A stretch of DNA of 64,000 nucleotides from Sandaracinus amylolyticus (GTDB lineage Bacteria > Myxococcota_A > Polyangia > Polyangiales > Sandaracinaceae). Made by a program: the position numbers and the translations under genes. The stretch spans positions 9,424,001-9,488,000 of the forward strand of contig NZ_CP070225.1 of NCBI RefSeq assembly GCF_021631985.1, written 5' to 3'. Of this stretch, positions 37,967 through 47,100 are shown in pieces; the first letter of the stretch is position 1; each line of letters starts with the position of its first letter. The notes under the pieces were generated by a model, which saw nothing but the letters and a program-made list of their open reading frames with translations, was not told the DNA's origin and searched no databases.

Positions 37967-38490
37967 CGCGCCACCAGCTCCGTGCTGCTGAAGAGCGCGA
38001 TGCACATCGCGCGGTACTGCGCGTCGCCTCCGAGCGACGCCGGTACCTCGGCGAGCGTCGCGTCGTACGCGTCGTAGTCCTCGGGGGTCGCGCGCCGCCC
38101 GTAGGCCGCGATCACGAAGTCCTCGAGCGCATCGCGCAGCACCGGATACCGCGCGCGCATCGCCTCCGACGCGCACACCGGTCGCAGCGCGCGCGCCCAC
38201 GACGTCATGCGCCGCGCCGACCACGAGAGATCGGGCGCCACCCCCGCGCCGTAGTCGTGGTCGCCCAGCTCGAGCCGCGCCGCGCGAAGGTCCGCGAGGA
38301 TCGCGTCCTCGGTGCCCACACCGACGGCATCCGCGACGCGCTGCAGCCGCACGTCGAACGGCAAGAGCGTCACCGACTCGAGCGCGGCGACGAACGTCGG
38401 TGGATCGCCGGGATCGTGCTCCGGCCCGCCGAGCACTCCTTCACACCCGGCCAGCGCGAGCGCGACCCACGGCACCATCGACGTCCGCAC
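37963..38490 (-). CDS. lipoprotein, first gene of DUF1501 operon
   Basis: This 175-residue lipoprotein (VALALAGCEGVLGG) is helical in its mature part, with the conserved-looking segment DLSWSARRMTSWARALRPVCAS. The last part (EDFVIAAYGRRATPEDYDAYDATLAE) resembles the DUF1585/1592 helical modules seen in multi-domain cytochromes of the same system, so it may be a split-off domain. Its stop overlaps the start of the CxxCH gene by four bases. Confidence 0.75.
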   Translation of the reverse strand: MRTSMVPWVALALAGCEGVLGGPEHDPGDPPTFVAALESVTLLPFDVRLQRVADAVGVGTEDAILADLRAARLELGDHDYGAGVAPDLSWSARRMTSWARALRPVCASEAMRARYPVLRDALEDFVIAAYGRRATPEDYDAYDATLAEVPASLGGDAQYRAMCIALFSSTELVAR

Positions 38491-38610
38491 GCGCAGGCGA
38501 ACAGCAACGACCGCGCCGCGCCAGAACCTCGCAGAAAGCGACGCGAAACACGGAACGAGCGCCGCTCCCGAGCACCCCGCGCTCCGCTGGTCCCGATCGA
38601 CCCCAGGGCG

Positions 38611-40944
38611 TCAGAGCTCGGGGCCGACCGCGCGACCGAGCCAGCCCAGGCGCAATCCGGCGGTCGCGTCGAGCGCGACGCCGAGCTGGTCCCCGCGCTC
38701 CTGCTGCATGTAGAGCCGCACCCCGAGCGTCAGCGCGAGCGGCCCCGCGAGATCGAACATCGCGTCGAACGAGCCGCGCAGCTGCCACCGGTTCTGATCG
38801 CCGAGGTCCACCAAGAACCAGTCGAGCAGCCCCTGCAGCGTCACGTGCCGCTGCTCGATGCGCGCGATGTCCCACGGCCGCAGCTGCACCACGGCGCCGA
38901 CACCCCACTCGGCTTCCCCGTTGGGATCGAGCAGCTGCGCCTGCAGACCGGTCGAGAGCTTCACGTCGAGCTCGCTCGTCAGCGGGAACCGCGCACCGAT
39001 CGTCGGGCGGAACAGCATCCAGTGCCATCCGCGTCCCGGCGGCTCGCTGAGCTCGCTCTCGAGGAAGATCTCGGCGTACGGATCGGGCACGTACCACTGC
39101 GACGGCACATCGCGCAGCCCGCGCCACGCGCCCAGCGATCGCAGCTGGATCTGATCGACCGCCTCCGCGAACGCGCCCGCGACCCCGGGCGTCATGCTCG
39201 GCGTCCACTGCGCGCGATAGCGCAGGAGCCCGCTGTTCTCCCACGACCAGTCGGGCGCCGTCGCGTCCGCGCGCAGGTTGATCTCGAGCCCCAGCGCGAT
39301 CGTGTCGCCGCGGTTGAGCAGCGCCGAGTCGTAGAGCGGCGTCCCATCGGGCCTTCGTGGGTTGTCGATCGACGAGCCCGCGAACGATCCGTCGGCGTTG
39401 GCGCTCACGATCCACTCCGGCGTCACCGCCGGATCTTCGAGCGCGTCGCGCGCGTCGAGCTCGCTCCCTCGCTGCAGCCGCTGCAGCACCACCGACCGCA
39501 GCGTGCCGAGCTCGAGCGGCTCCCAGCTCACGCCATCGGGGAGCGACGGCAGCGCACCGTCTCCGCCGCTCGCGAGGAAGCGCAGCGTCACCACGCGATA
39601 GGTCGCGCGCGCGTTCACCGGCCGCCCCAGCACGCGCGCTCCGTCGCCGTCGCGCTCCAGCCCCGGCGTCACCAGGCGCTGATCCGCGCTCCTCCGCGCG
39701 AGCTCCACCACCCACGACGCCGGCACGTCCGCGACGACCAGCGGCTCGTCGTACTCGAGCGCGATGTAGAGATCGCTCGCGGTCAGCGCGTCCTCGCGCG
39801 CCGTCCTCCACCGCTCGTCGACCGCGCCGAGGTTGATCACCGAGAGGTCCGCGTCCGCCGCCTCGAGCACCACGCGCGCCGCGAGCTCCGCGAGCTCCTC
39901 CGCATCGAGCTCGCGCGTGAGGATCCCGCCGCCGAGCACGCGCCCCCACTCCTCGCAGTAGTCCGCGCCGATGCGGTCGAGGAAGTCGAGCACCGGCGCG
40001 CCCACGTCGATGCCGCGCCCGCCCAGCGGCTGCACGACCATCTCGTAGCCCGCGCGCAGCAGCCCCTCGCGGATCAGCACCTCGATCGCATCCCCGCGCG
40101 GCGCCTCGGCGATCGCGGGCACGACGGTCGAAGGTCGCGCGAAGAGCAGCTCGCCGCTGCCCGCGAGCAGCAGCAGATCGGGCCGCCCGTCCTCGGGCAG
40201 CTCCCGCGCGAGCTCGAGCGCCGCTGCGCTCTCGATCGCCGCGATCGCGATCACGACCTCCGCGCCCATCGCGCGCGCGGTCCGCACCTCCTCGGGCATC
40301 CGCTCCGCGATCGGCAGGATCGTGAGCCCCGCCGCGTTCTCCGGCGCGATCTGCGTCGTCGCGTCGTCGGGCAGGAACGCGAGCACCGCCATGCGCCGCT
40401 GATCGACCACGTGCATCGAAGGACGATCGCTCGCGTCGACGAGCAGATCGCAGAGCACGATCGACTCGTCCTCGCAGCGCAGGTTGGTCGCGATCGACGG
40501 GATCCCCCGGCGCCGCAGCGATCGGATCACGTCGAGCAGCGACGCGCGCGGCGCGCCCAGCTCCTCGATGCCGAACGAGAGCGCGCGATACCCGAGGCGA
40601 TCGACGAGCTCCGCGAGCGCACCGGGATCCGACACCGCCGCGAACCGCGCCACGCCGTGCGGCGCGAGCAGCCCGCCGGTGTCGAGCACCATCGGCGCAT
40701 CGGGCGAGCGCGCCTCGCGCATCAGCGCGTAGGTGTAGAGCGCGGTCTGCGATGGCTCGATCGTGAGCCCGTGCTGACACAGCGGTCGCCCGAAGCGCCC
40801 GCCGATCCCACCCGACGCGAGGATCCGCGAGATGGTCCGCGACTGCACGTCGATCGACGACTGCGCGCGCACCAGCGCGGCAGGAACGACGACGGCGATC
40901 GCGACCAGTGCCGCGATCGCCGTCTTCACGACCTCGCCTCGCAC
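38611..40944 (-). CDS. degenerate 5'-nucleotidase fused to a probable beta-barrel
   Basis: This 777-residue protein has a signal (IAALVAIAVVVPAALVRAQ) and a 5'-nucleotidase/UshA layout: metallophosphatase half (about 40-260), then the C-terminal nucleotide domain (about 285-480; DLYIALEYDEPLVVADVPASWV...RLVTPGLERDG). The first-half metal residues are lost: DTGD is DTGG, the GNHE position reads GIEEL and no DxHG is present, so catalysis is doubtful. The last 270 residues alternate polar and hydrophobic positions with Trp/Tyr (SGLLRYRAQWTP, ARIEQRHVTLQGLLDWFLVDL, LTLGVRLYMQQERG) like an outer-membrane barrel. The fusion would place a nucleotidase fold on the outer membrane. Confidence 0.75.
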   Translation of the reverse strand: MRGEVVKTAIAALVAIAVVVPAALVRAQSSIDVQSRTISRILASGGIGGRFGRPLCQHGLTIEPSQTALYTYALMREARSPDAPMVLDTGGLLAPHGVARFAAVSDPGALAELVDRLGYRALSFGIEELGAPRASLLDVIRSLRRRGIPSIATNLRCEDESIVLCDLLVDASDRPSMHVVDQRRMAVLAFLPDDATTQIAPENAAGLTILPIAERMPEEVRTARAMGAEVVIAIAAIESAAALELARELPEDGRPDLLLLAGSGELLFARPSTVVPAIAEAPRGDAIEVLIREGLLRAGYEMVVQPLGGRGIDVGAPVLDFLDRIGADYCEEWGRVLGGGILTRELDAEELAELAARVVLEAADADLSVINLGAVDERWRTAREDALTASDLYIALEYDEPLVVADVPASWVVELARRSADQRLVTPGLERDGDGARVLGRPVNARATYRVVTLRFLASGGDGALPSLPDGVSWEPLELGTLRSVVLQRLQRGSELDARDALEDPAVTPEWIVSANADGSFAGSSIDNPRRPDGTPLYDSALLNRGDTIALGLEINLRADATAPDWSWENSGLLRYRAQWTPSMTPGVAGAFAEAVDQIQLRSLGAWRGLRDVPSQWYVPDPYAEIFLESELSEPPGRGWHWMLFRPTIGARFPLTSELDVKLSTGLQAQLLDPNGEAEWGVGAVVQLRPWDIARIEQRHVTLQGLLDWFLVDLGDQNRWQLRGSFDAMFDLAGPLALTLGVRLYMQQERGDQLGVALDATAGLRLGWLGRAVGPEL

Positions 40945-40966
40945 GGCGCGAGGCTTAGCTCAGTCC

Positions 40967-41105
40967 AGCTGGAGTGCTCGCTGGCGCGGGGGCCGCACGG
41001 GAACGTGCGGAGCACGTGGACGAGAGGGCCCTGCGCCGGTGAGCCCTCGAGCTGGAGTGCTCGCTGGCGCGGGGACCGCACGGGAACGTGCGGAGCACGT
41101 GGACG
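40967..41105. repeat. 56-base direct repeat with internal hairpin, two copies
   Basis: Bases 40967-41022 recur at 41050-41105 with one or two differences (G or A in the centre), a period of 83. Each copy holds the hairpin CCGCAC-GGGAAC-GTGCGG (40993-41010 and 41076-41093). The block fills the 173-base gap between the AIM24 operon's end and the nucleotidase start, so it may end one transcript or control the other. Confidence 0.8.
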
Positions 41106-41117
41106 GGAGCCGATCTT

Positions 41118-41804
41118 TCAGCCGTTCGAGCGCTGCACCGGACGGAACGGGTGCACGAAGTTCACGAGCCCGCCCGGATTGCGAGTGCTGATCCAGAGCC
41201 GCCCCTGGCCCTGGAAGTTGCACACCAGACCCTCGCCGCTGAAGAAGAGGCTCTTCAGGCCGCCGAGGCGCTGCACGTTGTAGTTGAGCCCGCCGGTGAA
41301 CGCGACGACGTGCCCGGTGTCGCACACGTAGCCGCCAGGTCCGACGTCGACCGCGTGGATGCCGCCGTAGCTCGCGAAGAACACGGGGCCCGTGCCCTCC
41401 GCCTTCAGCAGGAAGAAGCCCTGCCCGCTGAAGAAGCCGCGGGTGCCGCCCCACTTCGTGTCGAGGTTCACGCTCGGCGCCGCGCCGAGGAACGCGCCGC
41501 TGTTCATCAGGATCGGCGTGTGCCCGTCGAGCTCGAGCACCTGCACGTCGCCCTCGGGCGCCGGCGCGAAGTAGAGCGACTGGCCGGGCGCGGTCGCGGT
41601 GAACGTGTTCTGGAAGATGCTCTCGCCGCCGAGCAGCTTGCGCTTCGCCGCCGCGAGGAAGCCGCCCTGCATCGACGTCTTCATGTCGATCTTCGAATCG
41701 CGCGCGACCATCGCGCTCGACTCGCAGAGCATCGACTCGCCCTGCTGATCGAAGGTGACCTTCACCATCGTGAAGTCGGGCTTCTCGAGAAGCTCGTAAC
41801 GCAT
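41118..41804 (-). CDS. AIM24-family protein (third of three)
   Basis: The 228-residue AIM24/TIGR00266 protein is wholly beta, with double-psi-like repeats. It lacks a signal or membrane segment. Family marks are MVARDSKIDMKTSMQGG near the start (usually SMV...), then KRKLLGGESIFQNTFTATAPGQ, FFSGQGFFLLKAEG and GLKSLFFSGEGLVCNFQGQGRLWISTRN near the end. The molecular role in bacteria is not established; in yeast AIM24 is a mitochondrial inner-membrane organiser. It follows the second copy by 31 bases and has its own AGGAG ribosome site. Confidence 0.9.
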   Translation of the reverse strand: MRYELLEKPDFTMVKVTFDQQGESMLCESSAMVARDSKIDMKTSMQGGFLAAAKRKLLGGESIFQNTFTATAPGQSLYFAPAPEGDVQVLELDGHTPILMNSGAFLGAAPSVNLDTKWGGTRGFFSGQGFFLLKAEGTGPVFFASYGGIHAVDVGPGGYVCDTGHVVAFTGGLNYNVQRLGGLKSLFFSGEGLVCNFQGQGRLWISTRNPGGLVNFVHPFRPVQRSNG

Positions 41805-41835
41805 GTTCGTCGTTCTCCTCTTCTCTTTCCCGAGA

Positions 41836-42513
41836 TCACGCCCTGCGCGGCGGCAACATCGCCGCGACCGCCTGCCCGTAGGCCGGGGGATTGCGCGACT
41901 GGATCCAGATCCGCCCCTGGCCCTCGAAGTGACACACGAGGCCTTCGCCGCTCAGGAAGCTGGCGATCCACCCGCTGCCGCTCTTGCCGACCTTGTAGGT
42001 CAGGCTCGCGTCCCACGCGACGAGGTGACCGGTGTCGATCACCATGTTGCCCTGACAGACGATCTCCTCGATGCCGCCGAACGCACCGACGAGGAGCTGT
42101 CCCGGCGACTGCGCGCTCGCCTTCATCACGAACATGCCCTCGCCGGAGAAGAAGCTCTTCATCCCGCCGAGCTTCGTCTCGATCTGCACGTTCGGCGTCG
42201 ACGCGATGAACGACGAGCTCGTGAGGAAGTAGCCTCCCGGCGTCATCTCGAGCGTCACCATGTCGCCGTTGAGCGCGTGCGCGAGGAGCACCTCGCCGGG
42301 CCCGTTGCTCGCGGTGAACGTGTTGCGGAAGAAGCTCTCACCGCCGAAGAGGCGCTTGAGCCCGCCCATCAGCCCACCCTGCGACTGCGTCTGCATGTGC
42401 ACGTTGGTGCTCATGCCGACGAGCGCGCCCGACTCCGCCACGATCTGCTCGCCGTGGCCGAGCGACACCTTCGCGAGCGAGTGCGCCGGCCGATATCCGA
42501 TGTCGATCTGCAT
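41836..42513 (-). CDS. AIM24-family protein (second of three)
   Basis: This 225-residue paralog of the neighbouring genes starts MQIDIGYRPAHSLAKVSLGHGEQI. It has GLKRLFGGESFFRNTFTASN, GMKSFFSGEGMFVMKASAQ and SFLSGEGLVCHFEGQGRIWIQSRN. The genes overlap in pattern but differ in about half of the positions, so they are old duplicates that have specialised. A ribosome site (AGGAG, 8 bases) precedes the ATG. The gap to the first copy is only 12 bases. Confidence 0.9.
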   Translation of the reverse strand: MQIDIGYRPAHSLAKVSLGHGEQIVAESGALVGMSTNVHMQTQSQGGLMGGLKRLFGGESFFRNTFTASNGPGEVLLAHALNGDMVTLEMTPGGYFLTSSSFIASTPNVQIETKLGGMKSFFSGEGMFVMKASAQSPGQLLVGAFGGIEEIVCQGNMVIDTGHLVAWDASLTYKVGKSGSGWIASFLSGEGLVCHFEGQGRIWIQSRNPPAYGQAVAAMLPPRRA

Positions 42514-42525
42514 CGTCGTGACTCC

Positions 42526-43329
42526 TCAGGAGGGCATGAGCGGGGTGAGCCAGCCCGCGAGCGAGCTGAGGTTGCGCGACTGGATGTAGATGCGGCCCTG
42601 TCCGTTGAACTCGCAGACGAGCCCTTCGCCCGACGCCATGAACCCGAGCAGGCCGCCGCCCGCGCTCTTGATGTTCATGGTGAGGTTGCCCTCGTACCCG
42701 ACGAGGTGGCCGTTATCGACCATGTACGGGCCGTTGATGTCGATCGCCTGGATGCCGCCGTAGCTGGTGAACCAGAGATCACCGCTGCCGCTCACCTCGA
42801 GCATGAAGGCGCCCTCCTTCGCGAGGATCGACTTCAGCCCGCCGAACTTCATCTTCACGTCGATGTCGCCCGCGCTCGCGACGTACGCGCCGCTCGAGAG
42901 CACGAGCTTCTCGCCGGGGTTGAGGCGGCGATGCGCGATCTGCCCGCTCATCGTCGGCGCGATCCACACGCTGCCGGGCTGCGGCGCGCTGAAGTGGTTC
43001 ACGAAGAACGTCTCACCGCCGACGACCTTGCGGATGAACGCGATCATCAGCGCCCAGATCTTCGCGAAGAAGCCCGCGCTCTTGCCCGCGTTCATCTTCA
43101 CTTCCATCGCGACGTGCGAGTGGCGCGCGACCATCGAGCCCGCCTCCGCGATCACGACCTGACCGGGCTGCAGATCGACGCGCAGCATCGCGAACGAAGG
43201 GCCGTGCGTGATGGCGTGCGCGACGCTCGCGCCGCCCGTCGGCGCCGGCGAGATGCCCTGCATGGGCTGTCCGTAGCCGCCGGGATGGCCCGGGTGCTGC
43301 GGCTGCGCGTACTGCGGCTGCTGATCCAT
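42526..43329 (-). CDS. AIM24-family protein with Gln/Pro tail (first of three)
   Basis: This is the first and longest copy (267 residues). A Gln/Pro/Gly/Tyr-rich disordered N-terminus of about 35 residues (MDQQPQYAQPQHPGHPGGY) precedes the AIM24 domain (SMVARHSHVAMEVKMNAG...VVGGETFFVNHFSAPQPGSV...GLKSILAKEGAFMLEVSGSG...GLVCEFNGQGRIYIQSRN). Tails of this composition often mediate weak multivalent contacts or membrane binding. A strong ribosome site (GAGGAGACATCG) decides the ATG at 43329. The promoter for the trio should lie in the 836-base gap upstream. Confidence 0.9.
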   Translation of the reverse strand: MDQQPQYAQPQHPGHPGGYGQPMQGISPAPTGGASVAHAITHGPSFAMLRVDLQPGQVVIAEAGSMVARHSHVAMEVKMNAGKSAGFFAKIWALMIAFIRKVVGGETFFVNHFSAPQPGSVWIAPTMSGQIAHRRLNPGEKLVLSSGAYVASAGDIDVKMKFGGLKSILAKEGAFMLEVSGSGDLWFTSYGGIQAIDINGPYMVDNGHLVGYEGNLTMNIKSAGGGLLGFMASGEGLVCEFNGQGRIYIQSRNLSSLAGWLTPLMPS

Positions 43330-44165
43330 CGATGTCTCCTCCGCGACCCGCCCCACGGTCGTCCTACCGTGCGGCCAAGGCGCTCCGAATACGTCGAGGG
43401 GTGTCCCCATTTCCCCCGAGCGTTTCGCTTCTAACCCGCGCGCCGCGACGAGGGCAACGGGGTCGTCGGGCATCTGCGCGACTTCAAACTTCTTTCGGCG
43501 CTGCCCGCGGGGGCGATCGCGACGGATCCGTCACCGGGCCGTCTCGCTCCGGATCCGCGCCGACACGCCGAGGGAAACCCCATGTCTCGGGTGCGATCCG
43601 GTGCGATACGGACCCTGGCTCTTGCGGTTTTCTGGCTGGGGCACCACGACAGCTTGTATGGTTCGCGAAATGACAGTGCACATATCGTCATCTCGCGTCA
43701 TCGTCCCCGATACGTCCCGCCGGGACGCTCTCCGCATCCCCTGTGATGCACACTCAAGGCGCTGGAATCGTTGACGAAATCGGAAATGGAAAAAACATGC
43801 GTTCAGACCCCTTGACCACCCCTCCGGTGCCCGTTTATCCAGGGGGTCCTTCCACAAGCCGTCGTGGGTTCGGGTGGACGACGAGCCCACCCCTTGTAGG
43901 TGCGAGACAGCGGATTGTGTGACAGGACGTACCGTCCCCGGCCGAGGCCGGCCGGTACGTAGCTCGATCGGGGACGTGTTCCCCTTTGATGGGAAGCAGG
44001 GGGCAACCATGCCCTGGGCGCGCCGCCCAGGGACCGGGGCCTCTTTGTCCTTCTTTGTCTTGTCGTTCTTCTCCGTTGCCGTCGGGCAGGACCTGGGGGG
44101 TCTTGCCAAGACCCAGCGGAAATCGCCGCGACTGCGGCCCATGTGGAAGTGGCGGGAGGAAAGCC
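43330..44165. other. long structured leader upstream of nrdJ
   Basis: These 836 bases lie between the divergent AIM24 and nrdJ genes. They are AT-richer than the rest and hold no believable gene. Several hairpins can be drawn on the plus strand: 43713-43727 (CGTCCC loop GGGACG), 43864-43890 (9 pairs), 43927-43960 (ACGTACCG ... CGGTACGT), 44012-44032 (see separate entry) and 44098-44114 (GGGTCTT-GCC-AAGACCC). A -35-like TTGACG stands at 43771-43776, without a good -10. This looks like a cis-regulatory RNA. A cobalamin riboswitch would make sense, but I cannot find a clear B12 box. Confidence 0.5.
44012..44032 (+). terminator. possible attenuator hairpin in the nrdJ leader
   Basis: A perfect 9-base stem (CCCTGGGCG / CGCCCAGGG) with loop CGC is followed, after about ten bases, by a long pyrimidine tract rich in T (CTCTTTGTCCTTCTTTG). 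It stands 133 bases before the nrdJ start. As a terminator it is imperfect, because the T run is delayed; as the switching element of a riboswitch it is well placed. Confidence 0.4.
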
Positions 44166-47100
44166 GTGTCCGTAGATACTCGAACCGTGAGCAACACCGT
44201 CGACAGCAAGCCGCAAGGTTCCGCGAGCGCGCGTCACCACGCGTTGCCCATCGAGGAGCAAGGCCTCCGGATCGCGCGGCGCTGGACCCGTTCGGGCGTC
44301 GATCCGCTCGACGAGATCATCTACGAGCTGCGCGACAGCGTCATCACGAACCCCGACGGCTCCGTCGTGTTCGAGATGCGCGGCGCGGAGATCCCCGAGG
44401 ACTGGTCGCAGCTCGCGACCGACATCGCGGTCTCCAAGTACTTCCGCAAGGCCGGCGTGAAGGGCGACGCGAAGAAGGGCGAGACGAGCGCGAAGATGCT
44501 CGTCCACCGCATCGCGCGCACCGTGCGCGAGGCCGGCGAGGCACAGGGCGGCTACTTCGCGACGAAGGAAGATGCCGACGCGTTCGAGGCCGAGCTCTCG
44601 TACCTGCTCGTGACCCAGCGCGCCGCGTTCAACTCGCCGGTCTGGTTCAACCTCGGCCTCTACCAGCGCTACGGCATCGAGGGCCAGGGCGGCAACTGGG
44701 CCTGGGACGAGAAGAAGGACGACGTCCTCGAGACGGCGAACGCGTACGAGCGCCCCCAGTGCTCGGCGTGCTTCATCCAGTCGGTCGGCGACGACCTCAT
44801 GGGCATCTACGAGCTCGTGAAGAACGAGGCGCGCCTCTTCAAGTACGGCTCGGGCACCGGCACGAACTTCAGCAACCTGCGCGGACGCCAGGAGAAGCTG
44901 AGCGGCGGCGGCACCAGCTCGGGCCTGATGAGCTTCCTCGAGGTGCTCGATCGCGCGGCGGGCGCGACGAAGTCGGGCGGGACCACGCGGCGCGCCGCGA
45001 AGATGGTCTGCCTCGACATGGACCACCCCGAGATCGTCGACTTCATCGAGTGGAAGACCCGCGAGGAGAAGAAGGCGCGCGCGCTGATCGCGTCGGGCTA
45101 TCCCGCGGACTTCAACGGCGAGGCCTATCACACGGTCAGCGGCCAGAACTCGAACAACTCGATCCGCGTGAACGACGAGTTCATGCGTGCCGTCGAGCAG
45201 GACGGTGAGTGGCAGACGACGATGCGCACGACCGGCGAGGTCGTCGACACGTACAAGGCGCGTGAGCTCTGGCGCAAGATCTCCGACAGCGCGTGGCAGT
45301 GCGCCGATCCCGGCGTGCAGTACGACTCGACGATCAACGCGTGGCACACGTGCCCCAACACGGATCGCATCAACGCGAGCAATCCGTGCAGCGAGTACAT
45401 GTTCCTCGACGACACGGCGTGTAACCTGTCGTCGATCAATCTCGTGAAGTTCCTCGACGAGAACGGGAAGTTCGACGTCGAGGGATATCGCCACGCGATC
45501 CGGATCATGTTCACGAGCCAGGAGATCCTGGTCGATCACTCGAGCTATCCGACGAAGCGCATCGGCAAGAACAGCCACGACTATCGTCCGCTCGGGCTCG
45601 GCTACGCGAACCTCGGCACGCTGCTGATGCGGCTCGGCATCCCGTACGACAGCGACGCGGGCCGCGCGTGGTGTGGCGCGCTGACTGCCATCCTCACCGG
45701 TCACGCGTACAAGACCAGCGCGGAGATGGCGGCGAGCAAGGGCCCGTTCCCGGGCTTCATGCGCAACCGCCAGCCGATGCTGCGCGTGATGGGCAAGCAC
45801 CGCGACATGGCCTACATGATCGACAAGGCGGAGTTCCCCGCCATCGTCGGCAGCGGTGACACCGGCGTTCCCCACGATCTCCTCGGCGCGGCGCGCGAGG
45901 ACTGGGATCACGCGGTCGAGCTCGGCACGCAGTACGGATATCGCAACGCGCAGGCGACCGTGCTCGCGCCGACCGGCACCATCGGCCTGCTGATGGACTG
46001 CGACACGACGGGCATCGAGCCCGACTTCGCGCTGGTGAAGTTCAAGAAGCTCGCGGGCGGCGGGTACTTCAAGATCGTCAACCAGAGCGTGCCCGACGCG
46101 CTGCGCAACCTGAGCTATTCGCCCGCGCAGATCGCCGACATCATCGCGTACGTCAGCGGCACCAACACGTTCACCGGCGCGCCCTACCTCACGCGCTCGA
46201 TGCTGATCGAGAAGGGCCTGACCGAGAGCGAGCTGAGCAAGGCGGAGAAGGCGCTGCCCGGCGTGTTCGACGCGTCGCAGGCGCTCTCGCCGTGGGTGAT
46301 CGGGACGAGCGCGTTCGAGCGCCTCGGCATCAGGCCCGAGCAGTACAACAAGCCGGGCTTCACGCTGCTCGAGCACTTCGGCCTGACCCGCAAGCAGATC
46401 GAGGAGCTCAACGACGTCGTCATCGGCCGCATGACGGTCGAGGGCGCGCCGCACCTGCGCAAGGAGCACTACGCGGTGTTCGACTGCGCGAACCGCTGCG
46501 GCAAGCACGGCAAGCGCTTCATCGAGCCGATGGCGCACGTGCGCATGATGGCGGCGGCGCAGCCGTTCCTCAGCGGCGCGATCAGCAAGACCGTGAACCT
46601 GCCCAACGAGGCGACGATCGAAGAGGTCGAGCGCATCTATCACGAGGGCTGGAAGCTCGGGCTCAAGGCGGTCGCGCTCTATCGCGACGGGTGCAAGGCG
46701 AGCCAGCCGCTCTCGACCTCGAGCGCGGAGAAGGAAGACAAGGCCGAGGCGAAGAGCGAGAAGATCGCTGCGGCGCCCGCGCCTGCTCTGGTGCCCCAGG
46801 TCGTCACCGAGCCCGCGAAGCCGCGCACGGTCGAGAACGCGAAGGCGCCGCCGATCAGCGTGCGTCACCGCATGAGCAAGCGTCGCCGCGGCTTCACGCA
46901 GGAGGCGAAGGTCGGAGGCCACAAGGTCTTCCTCCGCACCGGCGAGTACGAGAACGGCGCGCTCGGTGAGATCTTCATCGACATGCACAAGGAAGGCGCG
47001 GCCTTCCGCTCGCTGATGAACTGCTTCGCGATCAGCGTCTCGATGGGCCTCCAGCACGGAGTCCCGCTGAGCGCGTACGTCGATCAGTTCACGTTCACGC

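Noticed and set aside
43771-43799. Promoter TTGACG ... AACATG for nrdJ.
   Set aside because: The -35 is good but the -10 is poor; left as part of the leader description.
43980-44010. Cobalamin riboswitch as a firm call.
   Set aside because: Only loose resemblance to the GGGAAG and B12-box segments; the conserved core could not be laid out in order.
43986-44165. Upstream extension of nrdJ by 60 codons.
   Set aside because: The added part has no homology-like features, overlaps the hairpins, and GTG 44166 has a fine ribosome site.
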